DNA of 32,715 nucleotides from an uncultured Clostridia bacterium (GCA_937906775.1 CALCUD010000087.1:1-32715), one strand, 5' to 3'; positions 21,953-30,195 are shown, numbered from the stretch's first letter. Numbers and translations are program-made. The notes: generated by a model not told the origin, from the letters alone.

Positions 21953-21982
21953 AGTTTACCATCCGGACACAGATTTTGTCAA
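21953..21982 (-). promoter_or_regulatory. Promoter of the metQ leader
   Basis: On the minus strand a perfect TTGACA (21982-21977), an 18-nt spacer and TAAACT (21958-21953). Transcription would begin near 21946, about 27 nt before the leader peptide ATG. No S-box, T-box or other long structured leader fits in between. Confidence 0.75.
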
Positions 21983-22008
21983 TCGGTTATTTTGTTCCGG
22001 GTATGTTT

Positions 22009-22167
22009 TTACTTCTTCAGCAGTTTCAGCGCCGTTTCCAGCAGATCCCCGACAGTTCCTGCGTTCCGGACAGCGATCTTGATCGCTTCTTTCTCCACAA
22101 AGTTCAGCTTGTGATCCTTATTTTTCTCGAACCATTCCGTCAGCAGCTTCAGATCCTCTTCAGACAT
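22009..22167 (-). CDS. Small protein (52 aa) of unknown function
   Basis: A 52-residue frame beginning MSEEDLKLLTEWFEK and ending TVGDLLETALKLLKK, charged and probably all-helical, with no membrane segment. The start at 22167 has GGGAGG 9 nt upstream; an ATG three codons earlier sits directly on that site. It follows the metallophosphoesterase gene by 17 nt and is the last gene of the seven-gene minus-strand run. The regular heptad-like spacing of Leu/Ile suggests a small helical bundle or a binding partner. No clear terminator follows before the metQ promoter. Confidence 0.7.
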   Translation of the reverse strand: MSEEDLKLLTEWFEKNKDHKLNFVEKEAIKIAVRNAGTVGDLLETALKLLKK

Positions 22168-22184
22168 CGTGTTCATCCTCCCTG

Positions 22185-22883
22185 TCATCCGTTTTTAAGT
22201 TCCAGAACGACCAGTTCGCACGGGTTGTTGATCCTTGGAACACCGGGGCTGTTGCACATCCCGCGGGAAACATACATTTTTTCCCCGTCATACCATCCGG
22301 AGGTCAGTTTCGGAAAGAAACCCTGCCCGGGAGAATAGATTCCCTGTCCGAAAAACCTGATCTGTCCGCCGTGCGCGTGACCGCACAGCGTTAAATCAAT
22401 ATCCCGTCCGGCAACGTCATCCCGGTACATTTCCGGATGATGACACAGCAGAAGCCGGAATTCCGGCTCTTTTTCAAACCGGTCCAGAAACGCACCGTCT
22501 CCCCGGTGGCTGACCGTACTGGACAGGCCGCCGATCCGGATCCCGCGGAACAACTCATCGTCGTTATCTAGCAGACGGACCCGGCTTTCGCCAATCAGGG
22601 TGCGCCACACAGCAGCATAACTGCATTTTCGTTCATGATTTCCGATGGAATAGAATACCGGTGCGATATCCGGCGCCTCACGGAGAAAGCGGAGTGCCTG
22701 GGAATAATCATCCGTATGCCGGTTGACCAGATCTCCGGGAACCAGGATCGCGTCGCACCGCGCCAATTCTTCTGCGATGTCGTCGAACGGCTGATTGTGC
22801 AGATCGCTCACGACCGCCAGCCGAAGTGTTTCAGGAATCCTCTCATGGCATTTGGTGATTCGCGTAATCATATTTTCGGTCAT
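22185..22883 (-). CDS. Calcineurin-like metallophosphoesterase (YkuE-like)
   Basis: 232 residues with the full metallophosphoesterase motif set: VVSDLHN (D-x-H), VPGDLVNRH (GDxxxR), IGNHE (GNHE), LLCHHPEMY, and CGHAHGGQ (GHxH). These ligands bind a dinuclear metal centre. The arrangement resembles YkuE-type phosphoesterases, often membrane-associated, but no membrane segment is present here. The substrate is unknown. Its ATG overlaps the stop of the upstream membrane-protein gene by 4 nt, so it is translationally coupled and may work with it at the membrane. Confidence 0.9.
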   Translation of the reverse strand: MTENMITRITKCHERIPETLRLAVVSDLHNQPFDDIAEELARCDAILVPGDLVNRHTDDYSQALRFLREAPDIAPVFYSIGNHERKCSYAAVWRTLIGESRVRLLDNDDELFRGIRIGGLSSTVSHRGDGAFLDRFEKEPEFRLLLCHHPEMYRDDVAGRDIDLTLCGHAHGGQIRFFGQGIYSPGQGFFPKLTSGWYDGEKMYVSRGMCNSPGVPRINNPCELVVLELKNG

Positions 22884-23773
22884 GCCGTTTCCTCCGCCGT
22901 GCTCCGGCGATTACCGAAAACAAGTCCGGCGGCGCCGGCCGCAAGCAGCAGCAGCGCCGTCGCTCCCGCCTGAAGAAGGATTTTCCGTTCAACAAGAATG
23001 AACTGTCGCGTCAGGTTCGCCGAAATTTCTCCGATCATCCCGCGGATATTCATCAGCAGAAACAGTCCGGTCACCAGGATCACGATCAGACCTGCAGCTC
23101 CGAAGGATCCTCCGAAATAGAGAAGACTGCAGTGAAGTCTCCTGCTGACGGTCAGTGCAAGAAGACCGCTCAGGCAAAAGGCTGCGGCCAGAAGCGGGAG
23201 CATCAGGCTGCGGCTGATCTCCAGCAGTTTTTTCAGCGGTACTTTATCCAGAACTTTGCGGAATACCCCGTTGACCACCAGCGTTCTGACCGGGATCACA
23301 GCGTCTGATACAACTTTCCCGATCGCTTCCGTGACCTGCTCCTTTTTTTCGCGGATCTGCCAGCCCTGCAGACCTTCCGAAAAACTTGCGTCTCCGTCCA
23401 GAAGGGCTTCCGCTCCGGTCAGATCAAACGCCGGAATCTCCGTCACGCTGCCCCGGGTGATGATGCCCGTCCACCACGTGACGGCACGCTTTCCAAACTC
23501 TGCCACCGCTTCCCGGTTGAAAAGCTCTGCCATTTTTTCCGCATCAAAACCGTATTTTTCAGCCAGCGTATCGATCCCCGCCCGGATCTGTTCCGTTTCA
23601 GTGTCCAGGATCTCCGGATTCATGGCTGTTTCCATGTATAGCGTGTCCGATGATGTCAGGCGGCTGACTGTCACAGTGGTACAGAGGAGCAACAGGATTC
23701 CGGCCAGCAGAACAGCAAGCAGAAACGCGGCGATCCGCGCCGCGGTCGCAGGTTGTCTTTCACACTTGCTCAT
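22880..23773 (-). CDS. Multi-pass membrane protein of unknown function
   Basis: 297 residues. One membrane segment near the N-terminus (about 14-37) is followed by an outside domain of about 150 residues with helices such as EKYGFDAEKMAELFNREAVAEFGKRAV. Three more segments follow (about 190-210, 217-240 and 265-287). I do not recognise the family; the topology resembles integral membrane proteins with a large extracytoplasmic loop. It overlaps both neighbours by 4 nt (ATGA), so it is translated in step with the 55-aa membrane protein and the phosphoesterase. Confidence 0.75.
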   Translation of the reverse strand: MSKCERQPATAARIAAFLLAVLLAGILLLLCTTVTVSRLTSSDTLYMETAMNPEILDTETEQIRAGIDTLAEKYGFDAEKMAELFNREAVAEFGKRAVTWWTGIITRGSVTEIPAFDLTGAEALLDGDASFSEGLQGWQIREKKEQVTEAIGKVVSDAVIPVRTLVVNGVFRKVLDKVPLKKLLEISRSLMLPLLAAAFCLSGLLALTVSRRLHCSLLYFGGSFGAAGLIVILVTGLFLLMNIRGMIGEISANLTRQFILVERKILLQAGATALLLLAAGAAGLVFGNRRSTAEETA

Positions 23774-23937
23774 GCGATCACCACCGCCTTGATTGCCACA
23801 TGGATCAGATTTCTGAAGGTCATTCCGTACCGGATCGTCAGGAAAGCCACCAGGACCGCGAACGGGATCGCGATCAGGAGCGGCAGCCAGCGTCCACGGA
23901 TGCTCCTTTTACTGTTTGGGTTCATGTTTCTATTCAT
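23770..23937 (-). CDS. Small single-pass membrane protein (55 aa)
   Basis: A 55-residue frame starting MNRNMNPNSKRSIRGRW, with one membrane segment (about 17-35, LPLLIAIPFAVLVAFLTI) and a short tail. A positive N-terminal region suggests N-in orientation. Its ATG overlaps the uvrB stop by 4 nt and its stop overlaps the next gene's ATG by 4 nt, which argues that it is truly translated. It is probably a partner of the adjoining membrane protein; the function is unknown. An internal Met at residue 5 is an alternative start. Confidence 0.7.
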   Translation of the reverse strand: MNRNMNPNSKRSIRGRWLPLLIAIPFAVLVAFLTIRYGMTFRNLIHVAIKAVVIA

Positions 23938-25946
23938 TTTCTGGTCCGTTCCCTTCTTCTGTGGCGTTTCTGCTGCGTATCGTCTTTCATCGGCGCCTCG
24001 CCCCGAAGTTCAAGCAGCCTGTCGCGAAGCTTCGCGGCCCGTTCGAATTCCAGTTCCTTCGCGGCGCCGAGCATTTCCTCCTCGACCTTGCGAATCAGGG
24101 CTTCGCGCTCTTCCGCGGTCAGCTCTGTTTCCGAGGATTCCTCTACTCTGCGGGTCACTTCAATCACATCGCGGATCGCGTTCCGGACTGTTTCCGGAGT
24201 GATCCCGTGAATCCTGTTGTATTCCTCCTGAATGGCCCGGCGCCGGTTGGTCTCCGACATTGCCTTCATCATGCTGTCCGTCATCGTGTCTCCGTACAGA
24301 AGAACACGGCCGTCCACATTCCGGGCCGCCCGGCCGATCGTCTGGATCAATGAGGTCTCGCTCCGGAGGAACCCCTCCTTGTCAGCGTCCAGGATCGCGA
24401 CCAGTGATACCTCAGGAAGGTCGAGTCCCTCCCGGAGCAGATTGATGCCGACCAGTACGTCATACTCTCCCAGGCGCAGGTCCCGAAGCAGCGACATTCG
24501 TTCCATGGTGAGGATATCGCTGTGCAGATACCGGACGCGGATACCAAGTTCCTTCAGATAGTCCGTCAGGCTTTCCGCCATCCGCTTGGTCAGGGTCGTC
24601 ACCAGAACCCGTTGCCCCTTTTCGGTGACCGCGCGGATCTCGCCTACCAGATCATCCACCTGTCCGGTAGCCGGGCGCAGGATCACCTTCGGATCCAGCA
24701 GTCCCGTCGGACGGATGATCTGTTCCACCGTCTGCTGCGCCCGTTCCCGCTCATAGGGACCGGGTGTCGCGGAAACATAGATTGTCTGACCGATCCTTGC
24801 CTCGAATTCCGGAAACAGGAGCGGCCGGTTATCATACGCGCTCGGCAGGCGGAACCCGTAATCCACCAGTGTATCCTTCCGCGCCCGGTCGCCGTTGTAC
24901 ATAGCCCGGATCTGCGGAACCGTCACATGGCTCTCATCGATCAGGACCAGGAATTCTCCCGTGAAATAGTCAAGCAGCGTATACGGTGCGTCGCCGGGTT
25001 TCCGGCCGTCAAAATAGCGGGAGTAATTCTCAATCCCCTGACAGTAGCCGATCTCCCGCATCATCTCGATATCGTAACGGGTCCGCTGCGCGATCCGCTG
25101 AGCCTCTAGCAGCCGCCCTTCTTTCTCATAAAATGCAACACGTTCCTTCAGATCGGCCTCGATTTCTCCGATATGTTCCTCCATATGGGCCGGATCCGTC
25201 GCGTAATGTGTCGCCGGGAAAAGCGCCGCGTGTTCCAGCGTATTCAGCACATGACCGCTGACCGCGTCGATCTCGCAGATCCGGTCGATCTCATCCCCGA
25301 AGAACTCGATCCGGATGGCTTTCCCGTGTTCTCCCGCTGGAATGATCTCGACCGTATCCCCCCGTACCCGGAAGGTACCCCGGTCAAACTCGATATCGTT
25401 TCTTTCGTACTGAATGTCGATCAGATCGCGCAGCAGCTTGTTCCGGGCAAGGGACATTCCGGGACGCAGAGAGATCATCTGTCCCTCGTATTCACTCGGA
25501 TCCCCCATGGAATAGATACAGCTGACCGACGCTACGATAATGACGTCTTTTCTTTCCCGGAGAGCCGCCGTAGCGGAATGGCGCAGACGGTCGATCTCAT
25601 CATTGATGGAGGCGTCCTTTTCGATGTAGGTATCTGAGGATGCGATATACGCCTCCGGCTGATAATAATCGTAATAGCTGACAAAGTATTCCACGCGGCT
25701 GTCCGGGAAAAAAGCCTTCAGTTCGCTGCACAGCTGTGCCGCAAGCGTTTTGTTGTGTGCGATGACCAGGGTCGGTTTCTGGACGCGCTCGATAACCGAG
25801 GCCATGGTAAATGTTTTACCGGATCCGGTGACGCCGAGCAGGATCTGATCCTTCAGGCCCGCTTTGATCCCGGCCGCCAGCGCCTCGATCGCTTCCGGCT
25901 GATCGCCGGAAGGTTCGTAGGGTGCTTTCAGGATAAACTGATCCAT
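23934..25946 (-). CDS. uvrB: Excinuclease ABC subunit B
   Basis: 670 residues, normal for UvrB, the damage-verifying helicase-like subunit of nucleotide excision repair. Visible are Walker A GVTGSGKTFT (about 39-48), the beta-hairpin YYDYYQPEAYI that probes DNA, the DESHVTVPQ motif II, helicase motifs such as VSATPGPYE, LREGLDLPEVSLV and QTIGRAARN, and a C-terminal UVR motif (EEMLGAAKELEFERAAKLRDRL) that contacts UvrC/UvrA. The GGAGG-preceded start at 25946 overlaps the end of rnz by 19 nt. uvrA and uvrC are not in the window. Confidence 0.97.
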   Translation of the reverse strand: MDQFILKAPYEPSGDQPEAIEALAAGIKAGLKDQILLGVTGSGKTFTMASVIERVQKPTLVIAHNKTLAAQLCSELKAFFPDSRVEYFVSYYDYYQPEAYIASSDTYIEKDASINDEIDRLRHSATAALRERKDVIIVASVSCIYSMGDPSEYEGQMISLRPGMSLARNKLLRDLIDIQYERNDIEFDRGTFRVRGDTVEIIPAGEHGKAIRIEFFGDEIDRICEIDAVSGHVLNTLEHAALFPATHYATDPAHMEEHIGEIEADLKERVAFYEKEGRLLEAQRIAQRTRYDIEMMREIGYCQGIENYSRYFDGRKPGDAPYTLLDYFTGEFLVLIDESHVTVPQIRAMYNGDRARKDTLVDYGFRLPSAYDNRPLLFPEFEARIGQTIYVSATPGPYERERAQQTVEQIIRPTGLLDPKVILRPATGQVDDLVGEIRAVTEKGQRVLVTTLTKRMAESLTDYLKELGIRVRYLHSDILTMERMSLLRDLRLGEYDVLVGINLLREGLDLPEVSLVAILDADKEGFLRSETSLIQTIGRAARNVDGRVLLYGDTMTDSMMKAMSETNRRRAIQEEYNRIHGITPETVRNAIRDVIEVTRRVEESSETELTAEEREALIRKVEEEMLGAAKELEFERAAKLRDRLLELRGEAPMKDDTQQKRHRRRERTRK

Positions 25947-26869
25947 GCGTCCTCCTGTTCCTTCGGGTATCGCATCGTGACCGTCAGGCCGTCCGATGCA
26001 GCCCAGGTTCGTGGAAATACCGCTTTTGCGCTGTCCAGAAAGGTTTCCGGATCCTCGACGCAGGTGCTGAAATGCGTCAGCAGCAGTGCGCCGGCGCCGG
26101 AACGCGCCGCGATCTCCGCCGCCTCGGAAAAGAGCATATGATGGTTTTTCAAGGCCTGCGGGCGTTTCTCCTCCTCGCCGTACATTCCTTCAAGGATCAG
26201 CAGATCCGCACCCGGTGCATATTTATACAGTGTCTCGCACGGCCGGGTATCTGTAGAATACACCAGCGTGATTCCCTTCCGCTCCCGGCCCAGAACATCC
26301 TCAGGCTTCACCGTACGCGAACCGACGCGTACCGATTCGCCGCTCTGCAGGCGTTTCCATTCGGAAAGAGGAACTTCCAGCGCCTTTGCCTTTTCGGGAT
26401 CAAAAGCGGAACCACGTTCCAGCAGAAAGCGGTATCCGAAGCACGGGATCCCGCCGTGATTGACAGGGAACGCCCGGATCTTCAGTCCGATCATCTCAAA
26501 ACATCTTCCGGATACGGGGATCTCGTGAAGCAGGACCGGAAAGTTCAGCTGCGGAGCCACCACGCACAGCCCCTCCACCACACGTTTCAATCCGGTGGGA
26601 CCGTAAATATGGAAAGGTTCATCCCGACCGGCCTTGTCCAGACTCAGCAGAAGTCCCACCAGACCCGTACAGTGATCGCCGTGGAAGTGGGTCAGCAGCA
26701 GCCCGTCCAGACACCGGAATCCCCAGCCGATCCTGCGGATCCCGACCTGGGTTCCTTCACCGCAATCCACCAGTAGTCCTCTTCCCTGGACCCGGATGTA
26801 CAGGGAGGCCAGAGCCCGGTCCGGCAGGGGAAGCGTTCCACCTGTTCCCAATGTGCAGAAATCCAGCAT
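25928..26869 (-). CDS. rnz: Ribonuclease Z (tRNA 3' endonuclease)
   Basis: 313 residues from the ATG at 26869, which has AAGGAGGGG upstream and gives the normal N-terminus MLDFCTLGTGGTLPLPDRAL; the open frame starts 23 codons earlier. RNase Z removes 3' trailers from pre-tRNAs lacking encoded CCA. The beta-lactamase-fold zinc motif is THFHGDHCTG. Further ligands lie in PVNHG, VYSTDTRPCE, HHMLFSEAAEIA and LLTHFS. The exosite-type region IYGPTGLKRVVEGL is as expected. It is placed between an ABC exporter and uvrB, overlapping the latter, in one operon. Confidence 0.94.
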   Translation of the reverse strand: MLDFCTLGTGGTLPLPDRALASLYIRVQGRGLLVDCGEGTQVGIRRIGWGFRCLDGLLLTHFHGDHCTGLVGLLLSLDKAGRDEPFHIYGPTGLKRVVEGLCVVAPQLNFPVLLHEIPVSGRCFEMIGLKIRAFPVNHGGIPCFGYRFLLERGSAFDPEKAKALEVPLSEWKRLQSGESVRVGSRTVKPEDVLGRERKGITLVYSTDTRPCETLYKYAPGADLLILEGMYGEEEKRPQALKNHHMLFSEAAEIAARSGAGALLLTHFSTCVEDPETFLDSAKAVFPRTWAASDGLTVTMRYPKEQEDAWISLS

Positions 26870-26903
26870 CCGGGCCCCTCCTTCCTGAATGGCCGGCTGA
26901 CTT

Positions 26904-28697
26904 TCAGTCGCCGTTGTTTGCCCTGAACTGCAGCTCATAAAGACTGCGGTAGATCCCGTCTTTTTCCATCAGCTGTTCGTGACTTCCCTGCTCGACAATG
27001 GCACCCTCGGAAACCACAGCGATCTCATCCGCGTTTTTGATCGTACTCAGCCGGTGGGCGACCACAAGGGTTGTCCGCCCGACACAGAGTTCGTCCAGCG
27101 CCTGCTGAATCTGGATCTCCGTGGTATTGTCCAGCGCGCTGGTCGCCTCATCAAGGATCAGTACGGGCGGATTCTTCAGAAACACACGGGCAATGCTCAG
27201 ACGTTGCTTCTGGCCGCCGCTGAGACGGACGCCCCGCTCGCCGATGTTGGTATCGTAGCCTTTGGGCAGGGTCATGATATAGTTATGGATGTTGGCCCTC
27301 TTCGCCGCGCTGACGATCTCCTCTTCCGTTGCGTCCAGCCGGCCGTAACGGATGTTTTCACGGATGGTGTCATTGAAGAGGTAGATATCCTGCTGCACAA
27401 TACCGATATTGCGGCGCAGGCTCTCCATGGTCAGGGTATGAATCTCCTTCCCGTCAAGAAGAATCTCCCCGCTGATCACATCGTAGAAATGCGGGATCAG
27501 ATGGCACAGCGTCGTTTTTCCGCCGCCGGACGGCCCGACAAGCGCAAATTTCTTTCCCTTCGGGATCGTCAGATCCAGATGGCGGATAACTTCCTTATCC
27601 TCGTCATAGGCATAATTGACGTCGCGGAAAACAATCTCTCCTTCAAGGATCCCGGCGTCCACGGCATCATCCGCGTCCTTCTCGGGCGGAACGTCCATGA
27701 TCTCGCTGAAGCGTTCAAAACCGGTGATCCCGTTTTCAAACTGCTCCATGAAGTTGATCAGCGTCATAACCGGTCCGATGAACATATTGACCGAAACGAT
27801 AAAGGCGGAATAGTCGCCGAACTGGATATCCCCCCTGTAGAGGAAGAATCCGCCCGCGATCAGGACCACAACATTGAAGATATCCGTCACAAAGGTATTC
27901 CCGCTGTGGAACTTTCCCATGGCCTGATAGCCGTCGCTCCGGGCGTTGCGATATTTTTCGTTCCCTTCCTGAAACTTTTCCTGTTCCTTATCGGCGTTTG
28001 TAAAGGCCTTGGTAACCCGGATACCGCTGATACTGCTTTCCAGTGAAGCATTGATCTCAGCCATGGATACACGCATTTCGCGGAAGGCCTTCCGCATCTT
28101 CTGGCGCAGCGTCCAGCTGATGATTACCAGGAACGGAACACAGGCAAAGATGATCAGCGTCAGCCATACGTTGATGGAGATCAGATAGAAAAAGGATAGA
28201 AAAATACTCAGAATGGAAATGATCAGATTCTCGGGGCCATGATGTGCCAGCTCGACCACATCGAAAAGATCATTGGTCATCCGCGACATGATCTTGCCGG
28301 TTTCATGCGTATCATAGAAGCTGTACGGCAGTTTTTCCAGATGGGCAAACATATCCGTCCGCATCGTGATCTGCATGTTGGTCCCCATCATATGCCCCTG
28401 ATACTGGATGAAATAGTTCAGCAGCATCTTGCAGACATACAGGGCCAGCAGGCAGGTTCCTGCCAGAACGACCATCCGGTAGTTTTTATCGGGGATCAGC
28501 TTGTTCAGCATGGTCCGGGTGATGATCGGATACACGATTCCGATCAAAGCCACCAGCAGACTGGCGCCCATATCCAGGCAGAACAGCTTTTTATGCGGTT
28601 TATAGTAGGAAATAAAACGTTTCAGCAGCCTGACGGTCTGTTCTCTGCTACGCTTGACAGGCGCTTCCCTGTTCCGGTCTCTTCCTCTTTCAGACAT
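26904..28697 (-). CDS. ABC exporter, fused membrane and ATPase domains (MsbA/LmrA-like half transporter)
   Basis: 597 residues. The N-terminal 330 residues form a six-helix exporter domain (first segments LDMGASLLVALIGIVYPIIT and MVVLAGTCLLALYVCKMLL, with the coupling-helix region DLFDVVELAHHGPENL). The C-terminal ATPase has Walker A GPSGGGKTT, Q-loop GIVQQDIYLFND, signature LSGGQKQRLSIARVFL, Walker B VLILDEATSALD and the switch His in VVAHRLST. It works as a dimer to export lipids, drugs or peptides; the substrate cannot be deduced. It is the first gene of the long minus-strand run, 34 nt before rnz, with its own promoter and GGAG. Confidence 0.93.
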   Translation of the reverse strand: MSERGRDRNREAPVKRSREQTVRLLKRFISYYKPHKKLFCLDMGASLLVALIGIVYPIITRTMLNKLIPDKNYRMVVLAGTCLLALYVCKMLLNYFIQYQGHMMGTNMQITMRTDMFAHLEKLPYSFYDTHETGKIMSRMTNDLFDVVELAHHGPENLIISILSIFLSFFYLISINVWLTLIIFACVPFLVIISWTLRQKMRKAFREMRVSMAEINASLESSISGIRVTKAFTNADKEQEKFQEGNEKYRNARSDGYQAMGKFHSGNTFVTDIFNVVVLIAGGFFLYRGDIQFGDYSAFIVSVNMFIGPVMTLINFMEQFENGITGFERFSEIMDVPPEKDADDAVDAGILEGEIVFRDVNYAYDEDKEVIRHLDLTIPKGKKFALVGPSGGGKTTLCHLIPHFYDVISGEILLDGKEIHTLTMESLRRNIGIVQQDIYLFNDTIRENIRYGRLDATEEEIVSAAKRANIHNYIMTLPKGYDTNIGERGVRLSGGQKQRLSIARVFLKNPPVLILDEATSALDNTTEIQIQQALDELCVGRTTLVVAHRLSTIKNADEIAVVSEGAIVEQGSHEQLMEKDGIYRSLYELQFRANNGD

Positions 28698-28721
28698 CGT
28701 TCCTTACTCCTTTACCGGTTC

Positions 28722-28750
28722 ATTTTAGAGTGTTTCCGTTGGAAAGTCAA
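28722..28750 (-). promoter_or_regulatory. Promoter of the ABC exporter-rnz-uvrB run
   Basis: On the minus strand TTGACT (28750-28745), a 17-nt spacer and TAAAAT (28727-28722) lie 25 nt before the ATG at 28697. No clear terminator occurs until after 22009, so seven genes could be read from it. Confidence 0.75.
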
Positions 28751-28786
28751 TGCGAACAGAACTTCTCGCATTCTATTCATAATTTG

Positions 28787-28800
28787 TGATTATTTATGCA
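28787..28800. promoter_or_regulatory. ARG-box-like site 1 upstream of argG
   Basis: TGATTATTTATGCA matches 11 of 14 positions of the ArgR/AhrC core TGAATAATTATTCA. It lies about 57 nt upstream of the argG -35 box and 37 nt upstream of the divergent exporter promoter. Confidence 0.4.
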
Positions 28801-28856
28801 CTATTGGATAAAAATACACGTCCTTGTGTTTTCAGTATGTTTTTTGTTCCGTTCTA

Positions 28857-28885
28857 TTGACAAAGACAATTATGCGGTGTATATT
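28857..28885 (+). promoter_or_regulatory. Promoter of argG
   Basis: A perfect TTGACA (28857-28862), a 17-nt spacer and TATATT (28880-28885) lie 35 nt before the GTG start. ATTATGC (28869-28875) and GCATAAT (28891-28897) form a perfect inverted repeat around the -10 box. Confidence 0.85.
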
Positions 28886-28889
28886 CCTT

Positions 28890-28903
28890 TGCATAATCAT
28901 GCA
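28890..28903. promoter_or_regulatory. ARG-box-like site 2 at the argG transcription start
   Basis: TGCATAATCATGCA has perfect 5-bp arms (TGCAT/ATGCA) and matches 11 of 14 positions of the ArgR core. It covers the expected transcription start, where a bound repressor would block initiation. Its centre is about 103 bp from site 1, close to ten helical turns. Confidence 0.5.
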
Positions 28904-28920
28904 TTGAGGAGGGATTATCG

Positions 28921-30141
28921 GTGAATAAAGCTGATATCAAAAAGATTGTTCTGGCCTACTCGGGCGGTCTGGACACTTCCATTATTATCCCGTGGCTGAA
29001 GGAGAATTACAACAATCCTGAAATCATTGCCGTTTCCGGCAACGTCGGACAGGCTGACGAGCTGGTCGGTCTCGAGGAAAAAGCACTGAAGACCGGCGCT
29101 TCCAAGTTGTATATCCTCGATCTGACGGATGAATATGTGGACGATTATATCATCCCGACCATGAAAGCCGGCGCGATCTACGAGGATTATCTTCTCGGAA
29201 CCAGCCATGCCCGTCCCTGCATCGCCAAGGGGCTGGTGGAAATCGCGCTCAAGGAAGGTGCCGACGCGATCTGCCACGGTTGCACCGGCAAGGGCAACGA
29301 CCAGGTGCGTTTTGAGCTTGCCGTAAAGCACTTTGCTCCCGATATGCCCATCATCGCCCCTTGGCGCGAGTGGTCCATCCGGAGTCGCGACGAAGAGATC
29401 GACTATGCCGAGGCTCACAACATCCCGCTGAAGATCACCCGTGAAACCAACTATTCCAAAGACAAAAATCTGTGGCATCTGAGCCATGAAGGTCTCGATC
29501 TGGAAGATACCGCCAACGAGCCTCAATACGAAAAGCCCGGATTCCTCGAAATGGGTGTCAGCCCCATCGACGCTCCCGACGTTCCGACCTATGTGACCCT
29601 CGAGTTTGACAAGGGCGTCCCTGTCGCGATCGACGGCGAAAAAAAGAGCGCCAAGGACATCATCCTGAAGCTGAACGAACTCGGCGGCAAGAACGGTATC
29701 GGTATCATCGACATCGTTGAAAACCGTCTTGTGGGCATGAAGTGCCGCGGCGTATATGAGACCCCCGGCGGAACGATCCTCTACCGGGCGCATGAAGCGC
29801 TGGAGTCCGTCTGTCTCGACAAGCTCACGATGCATGAAAAGCAAAAGCTGTCCGTCACCTTCGCTGAACTGGTTTACAACGGCCTGTGGTTCTCCCCTCT
29901 GCGGGAAGCTCTTTCCGCCTTTGTTGACAAAACGCAGGAAAAGGTCACCGGTAAAGTCAAGCTTAAGCTTTACAAAGGCAACATCATCAAAGCCGGCATC
30001 TGGAGCGATTATTCCCTGTATTCCGAAGATATCGCGACCTTCGGCGCCAGCGACTACGATCAGAAGGACTCCGCCGGCTTCATCACCCTGTTCGGTCTCC
30101 CGACCAAAGTACAGGCCATGGTTGACGCTGCCAACAAATAA
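28921..30141 (+). CDS. argG: Argininosuccinate synthase
   Basis: 406 residues, the family's normal length, starting at a GTG with GGAGGG upstream. The enzyme joins citrulline and aspartate using ATP in arginine synthesis. The ATP pyrophosphatase P-loop is LAYSGGLDTS (11-20). Further family motifs are GNVGQADEL, TSHARPCIAKGLVEIA, GCTGKGNDQVRFE, APWREW and NLWHLSHEGLDLED. argH and the other arginine genes are absent from the window, so argG stands alone here, with its own promoter, ARG-box-like operators and terminator. Confidence 0.97.
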   Translation: MNKADIKKIVLAYSGGLDTSIIIPWLKENYNNPEIIAVSGNVGQADELVGLEEKALKTGASKLYILDLTDEYVDDYIIPTMKAGAIYEDYLLGTSHARPCIAKGLVEIALKEGADAICHGCTGKGNDQVRFELAVKHFAPDMPIIAPWREWSIRSRDEEIDYAEAHNIPLKITRETNYSKDKNLWHLSHEGLDLEDTANEPQYEKPGFLEMGVSPIDAPDVPTYVTLEFDKGVPVAIDGEKKSAKDIILKLNELGGKNGIGIIDIVENRLVGMKCRGVYETPGGTILYRAHEALESVCLDKLTMHEKQKLSVTFAELVYNGLWFSPLREALSAFVDKTQEKVTGKVKLKLYKGNIIKAGIWSDYSLYSEDIATFGASDYDQKDSAGFITLFGLPTKVQAMVDAANK

Positions 30142-30162
30142 TCCTTCTCCCTGAAAGATATA

Positions 30163-30195
30163 ATACCGAGATCCGTTCGGATCCCGGTATTTTTT
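30163..30195 (+). terminator. Terminator of argG (convergent with metA)
   Basis: ATACCGAGATCC and GGATCCCGGTAT pair around a GTTC loop with one mismatch, followed by T5-6. The A-rich left flank is weak, so it acts mainly on the plus strand. Confidence 0.88.

Noticed and set aside
21737..22000. S-box (SAM) riboswitch or T-box upstream of metQ
   Set aside because: The space between promoter and metQ is only about 210 nt and contains the translated Met/Cys-rich frame plus one terminator. None of the conserved SAM-riboswitch or T-box sequence blocks was seen.
28757..28774. LexA-type operator upstream of the exporter-uvrB run
   Set aside because: The region has TGCGA/TCGCA arms but not the Firmicutes CGAAC-n4-GTTCG SOS box, so SOS control of this uvrB is not supported.
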